The notes under the pieces are model-generated. The model made no database searches and was not told where the DNA came from. It saw only the letters and a list, made by a program, of their open reading frames with translations. The position numbers and the translations under genes were made by a program. A stretch of DNA of 62,433 nt from Pirellulales bacterium (GTDB lineage: Bacteria; Planctomycetota; Planctomycetia; Pirellulales; JADZDJ01), in contig DASRSD010000098.1 in assembly GCA_035656635.1 (NCBI GenBank), positions 1-62,433 of the forward strand, read 5' to 3'. The stretch's first letter is position 1; each line of letters opens with the position of its first letter. Positions 29,682 to 37,450 of the stretch are shown here, one piece after another.

Positions 29682-30194
29682 ATGAGTTATCGTGGCATAA
29701 GAATTTCTTTGGTTGCCGGAATTCTACTCACCGCACAATGGACATTTGCGAGTGTCGATACAAACGGTCCAGATGGAATCAGTTCGACCGGGCTAACCGG
29801 CTTCAATACCAATCAACCACTGACCGGCAGCGGTATAAAAATTGGCCAAGTTGAAGTGGCACGGCCAGCAGTTCCAAATTTTGATTCCAATGCGTCGTCG
29901 AGTATCAAGCCTACAGCAGTTTTCGTCCAAACGGGTCCGCCTACGGCAAATGCAACTCCACCTGAGGACGATGAACATGCAGAAGAAGTTGCGGGCATTA
30001 TGATTTCCCAAGACCCGTTAATTCCTGGCGTTGCACAGAATGCACTGTTGTATTCCTCTGCATTCGTTGATGACTCACAAGCTCAGGCGGCAGAGCAGGT
30101 AGAGTTGGTAACAATGCAACAAATTGCATCGCAGCCAAATATGACGGCGGTCAACAACAGTTGGGGACAATCTTTATCATCCATATTTATTTGA
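29682..30194 (+). pseudogene. Truncated paralogue of the S8 subtilase
   Basis: The 170 codons encode a signal peptide and the first part of a subtilase-like domain. It is collinear with the full-length protein at 30554-32548: TNGPDGISSTGLTGFN against TIGPHGINSQGLLDFN, SGIKIGQVEVARP against DGISIGEVEVQRP, the His region EHAEEVAGIMISQDP against FHAEWVASVMVSQDP, and AVNNSWGQ against AVNHSWGQ. Just after WGQ the similarity stops and a TGA follows within eight codons. The Ser region, beta-rich C-terminus, dockerin and sorting signal are absent. Palindromic repeats begin about 50 bases further on. It could be a decaying duplicate, or a stable short product. Confidence 0.8.
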
Positions 30195-30220
30195 AGTTCA
30201 CGAACCCGAATTAGCGCGCG

Positions 30221-30345
30221 GGTGCCACTGGCTCCGCACGAATTCCACTGGTCTGCCAGTGTTCGAGTGCCACTGGCTCTGCCAGTGTTGCCTGCCTGCA
30301 CGACAAAACACTGGCCAAGCCGGTGCCACCCAGTCCGGCTACGCA
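30221..30345. repeat. Cluster of CACTGGC..GCCAGTG palindromes
   Basis: CACTGGTCTGCCAGTG (30246-30261) and CACTGGCTCTGCCAGTG (30271-30287) are near-perfect and perfect palindromes. GGTGCCACTGGC (30221-30232) and CACTGGCCAAGCCGGTGCCACC (around 30307-30330) are further half copies. The cluster begins just after the truncated subtilase and ends before the small membrane-protein frame. Confidence 0.8.
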
Positions 30346-30362
30346 GAGGTTACAATGCGTGA

Positions 30363-30557
30363 ATGAATAACACGCTCTTTAGATTGATTTGCGGTGCGCT
30401 AGCCGCGTACTTCTTGTGGACACTGCTATATGTTCAGCACGGATGGCTCGCAACAGCTTGCCTGTGTTTTCTGATTGGCCTGTTCGCAACCTTCTCAATG
30501 CTCGGTAAACCGTCCACCACCCGTATTCGCACTTTCTTCCAGGCTTACAAGCTTTAG
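30363..30557 (+). CDS. Possible two-helix small membrane protein
   Basis: The 64-codon frame encodes two hydrophobic segments (LFRLICGALAAYFLWTLLYV and LATACLCFLIGLFATFSML) and a basic tail. Membrane character makes a real product plausible, but the ribosome site is weak (AGAGG 13 bases upstream) and no family was recognised. Its end overlaps the convergent subtilase stop by 4 bases. Confidence 0.4.
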   Translation: MNNTLFRLICGALAAYFLWTLLYVQHGWLATACLCFLIGLFATFSMLGKPSTTRIRTFFQAYKL

Positions 30558-32548
30558 CCGATCAATTTCCACTTGAGTCCGAGGCACGAAGAGCCGCCAA
30601 GTCGTTTCCGGAGTAACGCCAGTGCGCCGATAGCCAATAGCATGAGCGATGTTGGCTCAGGCACTGCATTCGTCGAACCATTGCCTGCCAAGAGGAAGTT
30701 AATCAAGGCTTGAATATCGAGATTGTTGAATTTGCCGTCGCCGTTCACATCGCCCAGAAGCGATAGGTAGTCGGTAGCAATACCGATTGAACTTGCGTAC
30801 CCAGTCTCGTTGGTTAACGCCTTCTCCATTGCGACGATATCCGCCGAATCCACGTGCCCGTCTTGGTTAATGTCGCCAGCGCCGGAAGTCAATGCTCCAA
30901 CTCCGTCGGCCCACCAAGCGACGGCATAGTTTTCCGCACCAGTGGTGGTATTAAACGGGTCCACCCAAAATTCATACTCGCCGGTCGTAGGAATTTGAAA
31001 AAAGATATGATCGACCGTGCCCGTGTCACTGATTGATTCAGCAATGGCTTGATTGATATTGGCAGAGTTCTTTGGCAGCAGATACAAATCCAGATCGGTA
31101 TATTGATCATATCCTGGATTACCGAATGGATTCGATGATGGTTCGAATATATCGCCTCGATTGTAGACTCCATCAGCCCCAGCCTTTGTAACCGTGCGAT
31201 CAAATGTCAACGTGATTGAAATAAAACTTCCGGCAGGCAACTGCTGATTCAATCGGTAAATCGACGGAAAATTAGATCCTCGGGCATCACTTCGTCCATA
31301 ATCCCAACCAATCACCGGAACCTCCGTATATGTGTTCGATACTTGAAAAGAATGATATTCTCCGGCTGCGAATTGCTTGAGTGCTCTTTTAGCGTCTAAC
31401 TCGCCTGTTCCCATTTGCTGGTCGAGTGCTACAAGCCCCAAGCCAGTGTTAACGTCATCATCGTATGCCGGTGAATCAAACCACGTCGAAGTGCCGTCCT
31501 GCATCACGACAGTTCGATCCATGCCGAGCAGACCATTTGCTGGAATTGGTAATAGTCCAGCATGTGTATATCCGACGTTATCCTGTATCTTGTCCGCAGA
31601 GTTCATCAATACAGCCTTCATTACCTGGTGGTGCGAATAATCACTGCTCCAATTTGGCGCTACTTTATTTAATCGTTGCTGGCCGTACTGATCCAAAAGA
31701 GCCGCCGTCGCAGTGACCATTGGTGCAGCGTAGCTGGTTCCGCTCCGAACAGGGATTGTCATACTTCCGTTAAAATCTGTTAACTGGATACCGTCACCAG
31801 GCGCGATTAGGTCGATGACAGTGCGGCCTCCGATAGGTTCTTGGTCGTAGGTATTTAAGTTGGCAACCTTCCGGTAAACCAATCCGTTGCCATTCAACAA
31901 GATCGTCGAAGCTCCAACATCGATTCCGTTAAAGGAGTCATCTGGTATCGGAATCCCTTTTCCTTCGTCCCCTCCTGAAACCTGCAACACGTCATAATTA
32001 CTGGCAATCCAATCATAGCCAAGCGATATTTGCGAATTCCCATCAATGATTGCACCGGGCCTCGCAAACTGACCCCAGCTATGGTTGACGGCCCGCATTC
32101 CGGTCTGTGAAGCAACCTTTTGAATCGATAGAAGTATGTCGGCGTCACTTGTGCTATTGTTATTAGTGTTCTCGTAAGCGGAGGCAAAAAGTGAGGCCTG
32201 CGTTGCCACCCCTGTTGTCACGGGGTCTTGTGAAACCATTACACTTGCCACCCATTCGGCATGAAAAAAAACATCTGTATCAGGTGGAGCAACGTTTTCA
32301 ATCGCAAATACGGCGGCTACTTTTACATTGAAATTTGAATTCGAGTCCGAATCATAGTTTGGTTTACCTGGTCGCTGAACTTCCACCTCACCAATCGAAA
32401 TGCCATCTCCGGTAAGCGGCTGCCCATTAAAATCCAAAAGGCCCTGTGAGTTTATGCCATGCGGGCCTATAGTATCCTGACTGGCATCTGCTAACGAGTG
32501 AGGAATAAGAAAACAAAGCACCACAATAAGTGATCGACAGCGTTTCAT
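30554..32548 (-). CDS. Exported S8 subtilase-like protein with dockerin and PEP-CTERM
   Basis: The 664-residue protein has a signal peptide ([17 protein letters not shown]), an S8 domain (about 40-370), a beta-rich domain (about 390-560), paired dockerin-like calcium loops (GDINQDGHVDSADI, GDVNGDGKFNNLDI) and a PEP-CTERM signal (VPEPTSLMLLAIGALALL, RKR). The Ser motif RSGTSYAAPMV (Ser272) and the His motif (His96 in FHAEWVAS) are kept. The usual Asp position reads Glu54 (ISIGEVEV against subtilisin's VAVIDSG) and the oxyanion Asn reads Asp194 (GGDEG against GNEG). It may be a variant or weakened protease. A 15-residue tail follows the RKR cluster, unusual for PEP-CTERM. It follows the WD40 gene by 3 bases with AAGGAG as ribosome site. 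Confidence 0.88.
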   Translation of the reverse strand: MKRCRSLIVVLCFLIPHSLADASQDTIGPHGINSQGLLDFNGQPLTGDGISIGEVEVQRPGKPNYDSDSNSNFNVKVAAVFAIENVAPPDTDVFFHAEWVASVMVSQDPVTTGVATQASLFASAYENTNNNSTSDADILLSIQKVASQTGMRAVNHSWGQFARPGAIIDGNSQISLGYDWIASNYDVLQVSGGDEGKGIPIPDDSFNGIDVGASTILLNGNGLVYRKVANLNTYDQEPIGGRTVIDLIAPGDGIQLTDFNGSMTIPVRSGTSYAAPMVTATAALLDQYGQQRLNKVAPNWSSDYSHHQVMKAVLMNSADKIQDNVGYTHAGLLPIPANGLLGMDRTVVMQDGTSTWFDSPAYDDDVNTGLGLVALDQQMGTGELDAKRALKQFAAGEYHSFQVSNTYTEVPVIGWDYGRSDARGSNFPSIYRLNQQLPAGSFISITLTFDRTVTKAGADGVYNRGDIFEPSSNPFGNPGYDQYTDLDLYLLPKNSANINQAIAESISDTGTVDHIFFQIPTTGEYEFWVDPFNTTTGAENYAVAWWADGVGALTSGAGDINQDGHVDSADIVAMEKALTNETGYASSIGIATDYLSLLGDVNGDGKFNNLDIQALINFLLAGNGSTNAVPEPTSLMLLAIGALALLRKRLGGSSCLGLKWKLIG

Positions 32549-32551
32549 CGT

Positions 32552-33574
32552 TTACTCCTTTTTATTCGGCTTAACGGCGTCAGACTCTGGCCTCCAAATC
32601 AAAACAAGTTTATCTCTTCCCGCTGAGGCCAACTTCTTACCGTCCTTGGAGTACGACAAGTAATTAACTTGGTCGCCATGACCTTCGAGCAACCCATGGA
32701 GTTGCCCGCTCACGTCCCACAATTTAATGGACGGTTCCGTACCACCGGTTGCGATGGTTTTTCCGTCGGGATTGAACGCAACGCAAAAAACAGCTTTTTT
32801 GTCAGCCTGAATTTGTTGCACCATTTTTTGAGCTTTCACGTCCCAAATTTCAAACATTCCTGCATTCTCACCTCCAATAGCGAGGAGTTTATTATCAGGC
32901 GAAAAGGCTAAGCTTCGTGCAGGGCCCAGATAAGGCCACGCCGTAAATAGCTCAGTGCCACTTGGGAGCTGCCAGACATGAACCCTTGGAATTTTGGAGT
33001 ACGGCCATTCAGCAATTCCTTGAAGGCCGCCTGCGAGCATCGTTCCATCGGGTGAGATTGCCACCGTTAAGGACCTAGCAATATCTCGTTTATCAACAGG
33101 GAAAACTTGCAACTGTTTGCGTCTTTGCAAATTCCACACAGTAATCTGTGATTGCTCTGCGATTGCAAGATCTAAACCATCAGAAGAAAACGCTAAACCA
33201 TTCACGCCATCGGCAGGGCAGGCTTCTTGTTGCTGCTCGCCTGTGATTGGATTCCAGAAAGTAACAGGTTTTAGACGTGCCGTGGCAGCAATTAAATTAC
33301 CTTCCGGTGAAAACAAAACGGTAACTGGGCCTCCTAACTTGTCGCCTGTATTGTAGATTGCAAGGCGCCTGAGTTCCTTTCCGTTCAAAGCATCCCAGAT
33401 TCGTGCAGTGCCATCGTCGCTGCCAGATACAACTAACTTCCCGTCAGGGGAAAGCGAAACCGAGGTTACGAATCGTGTGTGGCCGACGCATTGAAGAGGT
33501 TGCCCTAAAGCAGACAGATAAACCAGCGTGACCCCACAGGCGAAAATGAAAATACGCAGCGTTCTGAAAAGCAT
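32552..33574 (-). CDS. Secreted WD40 beta-propeller protein
   Basis: The 340-residue protein has an N-terminal hydrophobic export segment (IFIFACGVTLVYLSALG) and about seven WD40-type repeats, e.g. GHTRFVTSVSLSPDGKLVVSGSDDGTARIWD, GHGDQVNYLSYSKDGKKLASAGRDKLVLIW. It has no kinase or other fused domain. WD40 propellers bind partners; an exported one read together with a subtilase 3 bases downstream suggests that it binds or targets the protease or its substrate. AAAGGAGA lies 7 bases before the ATG. The last residues KPNKKE and the downstream junction resemble those of the secreted-protein gene at 29010. Confidence 0.9.
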   Translation of the reverse strand: MLFRTLRIFIFACGVTLVYLSALGQPLQCVGHTRFVTSVSLSPDGKLVVSGSDDGTARIWDALNGKELRRLAIYNTGDKLGGPVTVLFSPEGNLIAATARLKPVTFWNPITGEQQQEACPADGVNGLAFSSDGLDLAIAEQSQITVWNLQRRKQLQVFPVDKRDIARSLTVAISPDGTMLAGGLQGIAEWPYSKIPRVHVWQLPSGTELFTAWPYLGPARSLAFSPDNKLLAIGGENAGMFEIWDVKAQKMVQQIQADKKAVFCVAFNPDGKTIATGGTEPSIKLWDVSGQLHGLLEGHGDQVNYLSYSKDGKKLASAGRDKLVLIWRPESDAVKPNKKE

Positions 33575-33729
33575 GATTGCACTCTCCTTTTGTCCCCGCT
33601 CATTATCTCACGATGGGGGGACGGGACAAGTAGCAAATTAGGCCATTGCCAAATGCTAGCCGTCAACTGGTGATTGGAAGTGACAACCCGTTTTTCATTG
33701 CGGCCACCTTATAAAAATCTCTGCCTGCT

Positions 33730-33752
33730 TTCTCTGCGCCTCTGCGCGTGAA
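33730..33752. repeat. Solo arm of the GxxExxY-cassette inverted repeat
   Basis: TTCTCTGCGCCTCTGCGCGT followed by GAA resembles the right arm of the cassette at 48528-49014 (TTCTCTGTGCCTCCGTGGTGAA), and it stands alone in the intergenic stretch 33575-34284. The rest of that 710-base stretch holds a candidate operator (34120-34145) and no recognised gene. Confidence 0.5.
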
Positions 33753-34119
33753 TTGTTTTCATCGACACTCTTGAAATTGGGCCACTGGTTCTGCTAGGCT
33801 GTACGCAGTAGTGTTCATGTGTACATATACTGCTTAGACTGTTTAGATTTTGAATTCTTATGCGTTTACTTTTTTGCAACCTGATGCTGGGGCCGCGCGG
33901 CGGATGTTGTTCGTCCGGGTTGAAATGTTCCGCACGGCCACAGCGGGATCATCGTGGTCCGATTAAATCACCCACCATTCACCAAAAATGATTGCTGCCG
34001 GACGTAAACTCGATTGCTTTTGTCACCTGCCGCGCGGAGGACGGCTGCGGTTTCGCAGTGACCGTCGGCGATTTTGCATAGCCGGCCGACGCTTTCGCAG
34101 TGCGGACTTGGTCGCAGCC

Positions 34120-34145
34120 GTGACAAAATGTTCCAGTTTTGTCAC
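34120..34145. promoter_or_regulatory. Candidate operator palindrome upstream of the acyl-CoA dehydrogenase
   Basis: GTGACAAAA (34120-34128) and TTTTGTCAC (34137-34145) form a perfect 9-bp inverted repeat with an 8-base spacer. A third half site TTTTGTCAC occurs at 34018-34026 and a partial one (GACAAAA) near 34164. This is typical for a dimeric regulator. It lies about 140 bases before the gene start. No regulator gene is in view. Confidence 0.55.
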
Positions 34146-34284
34146 CAAAATAAAAATCCAGGACAAAACTTGGCCGGAAGCAGTGGCCGATTTCTGCCGT
34201 TTCGGATTCGCGGCGGTGCCCTATAATTCAGTACCGGATTTTCTGCCTGTTTTTGCCGCGCCCAATTTTTGCAGGAATTTTGTA

Positions 34285-36228
34285 ATGCCCGAGACTGTTC
34301 GCCCCACGTCCGCTCCCGCCGCCGGCCAGCCTGGCCACGAGGGCGCCTCGTTTGCCGAAACCGCCATGAAGTTGGGGGGCAAAAGCGAGGAGGAAGCCCG
34401 CCGCATGGGAGCGGTGGACAAGGCGGACGATCAGGTGGAGGCGCTGTTTGCCGCACGATTTCAGACGGTGAATAGCCCGATTCATCGGGCCGTTTGGGAG
34501 CGCGAGTTGCCGATCGAGTTGTTCGTTAGCCAGACGCCGGTGACGCCGCCGGAAGTGGACCGGGTGATGCAGCAATCGCTGGATGTAGTTCGCGGGCATG
34601 TGACGGCCCACACGCTTTTGGACGAAAACAAAAAAATAACCAACCGCGTGTTGGCCGATTTGGCGGCCGCCGGATATTGGGGTCTATTGGTGGATAAAGA
34701 ATACGGGGGAAGCGGGGCGCCATTTGCATCGTTCGCCACATTTCTGACACGCATGGCGATGCTGGACCCGACGGTGGCCGGGTTGGCCTCGGTACACGGT
34801 TGCATTGGGGCGGTCGATCCGGTTCGCACTTTCGGCACGCCGGAACAAAAGCGGCGATTTTTGCCACAGCTTGCCAGTGGCCAGCGCCTTTCCGCTTTTG
34901 CCCTGACGGAGCCGGGAGCGGGATCGGACCTGACGGCGCTGCACACCCGGGCCCAGCGTGTGGGAAACGAGTTTATTGTAAACGGCGAAAAGCTGTTCAT
35001 CACCAACGTGGTGCCAGGGCGCACGATTGGCCTGGTGTGCTTGATCGACGATCGGCCGGCGGTGCTGGTGGTCGAGTTGCCCGAGCAAGAGAACGAGTAT
35101 TTTCAGCTTCGCAAATACGGCCTGTATGCCCTGAAGCACACCTACAACCAGGGGATTTTATTCAAAGACCTGCGTGTGTCGGCCGAGAATTTGTTGACCC
35201 CCACCCGTGGCGACGGCTTAACGATTGCCTACCACGGTCTGAATTTGGGGCGCGTTTCGCTGTGCGCCAATGCCGCCGGCACTATGCGGCTGATGCTGGC
35301 CAGCATGATTCCTTGGGCACACTTCCGCAAAACCTACGGCGCCGAGATTGCCAGCCGAGAATTGGTGCAACGGCGCTTGGGGCGGATGGCCGCGCTGATT
35401 GTCGGCTGCGATGCGCTGGTGCAGTGGTGCGCGGGGCTGTTGGATCAGGGTTATCGCGGCGAAATGGAGTGCATTATCGCCAAGATTTTTGGAAGCGAAG
35501 CCCAAAAGGAGGCGGCTGTCGAGCTGTTCATGAAAACGCATGGCGGCCGCTCGTTCTTGCACGGCCACATGTTCGGCGACAACGTGCACGAGTTCCTCGC
35601 TCCGTGCATTTATGAAGGCGAAGGGGAAATGCTAGGCATGGCGTTTTTCAAATCGCTGGTGAAGCAGCACGGTACTCGATTTTTCGAGCCCATTGGCAAG
35701 GCGCTGGCGGCGGCGGGCATCAAAAAGCCGAACCCGCTTAATCCAGCACACGCCTGGGCGCTGCGCACAGCCGTTGGGCCGTACCTCAAATGGCTACTAA
35801 GCGAAAAGCTAAGCCGCAAGCGGATGTCGGCGTTGCCGCCAGGCATGCCGGCGGGATTGCGCGAGCATGCCGAGTTTGCCGCCAATCGCCTGGACCATTC
35901 GCCGCTGGCCATTGATGGCGTGATGCGCAAGCATCAACTGGCGCTGGCCGATCGGCAATGCCGCATGGCTTACCTTTCGCAGCAAATTCAAGACGCCGTT
36001 ACGATTTTGTGCACCAGCCTGTACGCCGCCCGCAATAGTGATGAGGTGGTTCGCGCAGCCGCCGATGTGTTGTGTCAAGACCTGACGCGCAAGCTGACCG
36101 GGCGCGCGCCCAGCGACCGTTATTTCCGGACCGTTACGAAACTCGGCGCAACGATTGCCGAAGGAGGTTTTCAATCGATCGCCGGCCTACATCCCGACAA
36201 GATTTTAATGCCCTATGGCAATGCCTAA
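34285..36228 (+). CDS. Acyl-CoA dehydrogenase family protein
   Basis: The 647-residue flavoprotein carries the family signatures: [18 protein letters not shown], the FAD/substrate motif [43 protein letters not shown] and a C-terminal [11 protein letters not shown] in place of the usual IYEGTxE. It oxidises acyl-CoA to the trans-2-enoyl form at the start of beta-oxidation and passes electrons to ETF. The length well exceeds the 380-residue short-chain type and resembles long-chain enzymes with an added helical domain (residues about 480-647). I place the start at the ATG at 34285, preceded by GCAGGA; the frame is open for 99 more codons upstream but the sequence there looks non-coding and contains the operator-like palindrome. 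Confidence 0.92.
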   Translation: MPETVRPTSAPAAGQPGHEGASFAETAMKLGGKSEEEARRMGAVDKADDQVEALFAARFQTVNSPIHRAVWERELPIELFVSQTPVTPPEVDRVMQQSLDVVRGHVTAHTLLDENKKITNRVLADLAAAGYWGLLVDKEYGGSGAPFASFATFLTRMAMLDPTVAGLASVHGCIGAVDPVRTFGTPEQKRRFLPQLASGQRLSAFALTEPGAGSDLTALHTRAQRVGNEFIVNGEKLFITNVVPGRTIGLVCLIDDRPAVLVVELPEQENEYFQLRKYGLYALKHTYNQGILFKDLRVSAENLLTPTRGDGLTIAYHGLNLGRVSLCANAAGTMRLMLASMIPWAHFRKTYGAEIASRELVQRRLGRMAALIVGCDALVQWCAGLLDQGYRGEMECIIAKIFGSEAQKEAAVELFMKTHGGRSFLHGHMFGDNVHEFLAPCIYEGEGEMLGMAFFKSLVKQHGTRFFEPIGKALAAAGIKKPNPLNPAHAWALRTAVGPYLKWLLSEKLSRKRMSALPPGMPAGLREHAEFAANRLDHSPLAIDGVMRKHQLALADRQCRMAYLSQQIQDAVTILCTSLYAARNSDEVVRAAADVLCQDLTRKLTGRAPSDRYFRTVTKLGATIAEGGFQSIAGLHPDKILMPYGNA

Positions 36229-36233
36229 GAATT

Positions 36234-37301
36234 TTATCGGGCCGCTGACTTCGGCCGACTGGCCTGGTTCAAATCAGCGGGGTTTCCCGCCGGCATTTGC
36301 GTGGCGGCCGGCGGGGGCATGAGATCGGATTCCATTACATGCTTCGAGCCGAACGGGTTGGGCCGGGCAAAATCGTCGAACAGGTTTTGCAGCGGCGCCC
36401 AAGGATTGTTGATGGATGGATTATCAAGCTGGAGGACGGTGCGCGAGAGATTTTGAGCATTGGCGCCGGGATTGAAAATTTGAACGGCCGCCGGTTGCAA
36501 ATCGGCTTTATTCAGAATGATGGTAACTCGGGAGAAATTGGCGGCATCTTTTTGCATTTTTGGAAACGCCTCCAGCCAAACCTGGGTTTTCGCCTCCGAC
36601 GGCGGAGTAATCAATCGCATGTAGTAGCGTTTTTTCAAGGAGTCGGCCCGAGCGCCGAAGACGAACGGCAGCGGACCTTCGGTAATGGCTTTGCCCTGCA
36701 TTTCCGGTGGGAGTGGCTTTTCCACGACGAGCGTTTGCTTGTCGCGCACCGTGACTTCAAACATCGATTTGCCGTCGCAGGTCCACCATTCCGTCGGCTT
36801 CGCGTTTTGCTTAACTAGTTTTCCCGTTTTGGGATCGGGCACAAAATTCGTAAGTTCCTCAACTTTGAACATGCCTTTGTCGGGTGGAGCATATTTAAGC
36901 TCTCCGCTGCTGATAGCAGTAGGTTGGTTTGGATTGCCACCGGCAATCGTCGGGTCGTACTCCCAGCGGGTAAACGTACATTTGAAAGTCTTGATCTTGG
37001 TGTTTGCAGATTCCCAATCGGTGAGCAGTTGATTCAAATTACTTTCTTCCGTGGAACTCAGAACGAACGGCGGTGCAAGCGGCAACTGTTGGGGTTGTGC
37101 TGCCGCACCGTTGGACTGCGAGCCGGAATTTTCCGGAATGCCAGCGTTTGCAGGCATGCTGTTAGTGGCCGACGTTCCAGCGTTCATCGGTCTATTGGCA
37201 TTTGCCGCCAGCGGCGATGTTTGCGCTTTTGCTGGTAGCGTAGAGGCAGCCAAGCATGCAGCAATGATCAATGCGTTTTGGGTTCCGGCGCATAGTGTCA
37301 T
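36234..37301 (-). CDS. TIGR03009-type planctomycete exported protein
   Basis: The 355-residue protein has a signal peptide (ALIIAACLAASTLPAKA) and an Asn/Ala-rich disordered segment to about residue 75. The remaining part fits the planctomycete-specific TIGR03009 family: LNQLLTDWESANTKIKTFKCTFTRWEYDP, FKVEELT, EWWTCDGKSMFEVTVRDKQ, GPLPFVFGARADSLKKRYYMR. The layout resembles LolA-type lipid-carrier folds (outer-membrane lipoprotein-sorting-like), but this is inference. A LolC/LolD pair is 10 kb away. AAAGG lies 8 bases before the ATG. It is convergent with the acyl-CoA dehydrogenase, 5 bases between stops. Confidence 0.85.
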   Translation of the reverse strand: MTLCAGTQNALIIAACLAASTLPAKAQTSPLAANANRPMNAGTSATNSMPANAGIPENSGSQSNGAAAQPQQLPLAPPFVLSSTEESNLNQLLTDWESANTKIKTFKCTFTRWEYDPTIAGGNPNQPTAISSGELKYAPPDKGMFKVEELTNFVPDPKTGKLVKQNAKPTEWWTCDGKSMFEVTVRDKQTLVVEKPLPPEMQGKAITEGPLPFVFGARADSLKKRYYMRLITPPSEAKTQVWLEAFPKMQKDAANFSRVTIILNKADLQPAAVQIFNPGANAQNLSRTVLQLDNPSINNPWAPLQNLFDDFARPNPFGSKHVMESDLMPPPAATQMPAGNPADLNQASRPKSAAR

Positions 37302-37450
37302 ACATTGGCCCTTTCGGATAGCGGGAGCTTAAAATTCCCGATGGAAGGTCGAGAATTCTATCGGCTGCCCCCACGCGGCCCTAGAGCGATTCAGCCGCTA
37401 AAACGGAACGCAGATCAGATTCCCAGTCTCCACAATGCTAGCATCGTTCG

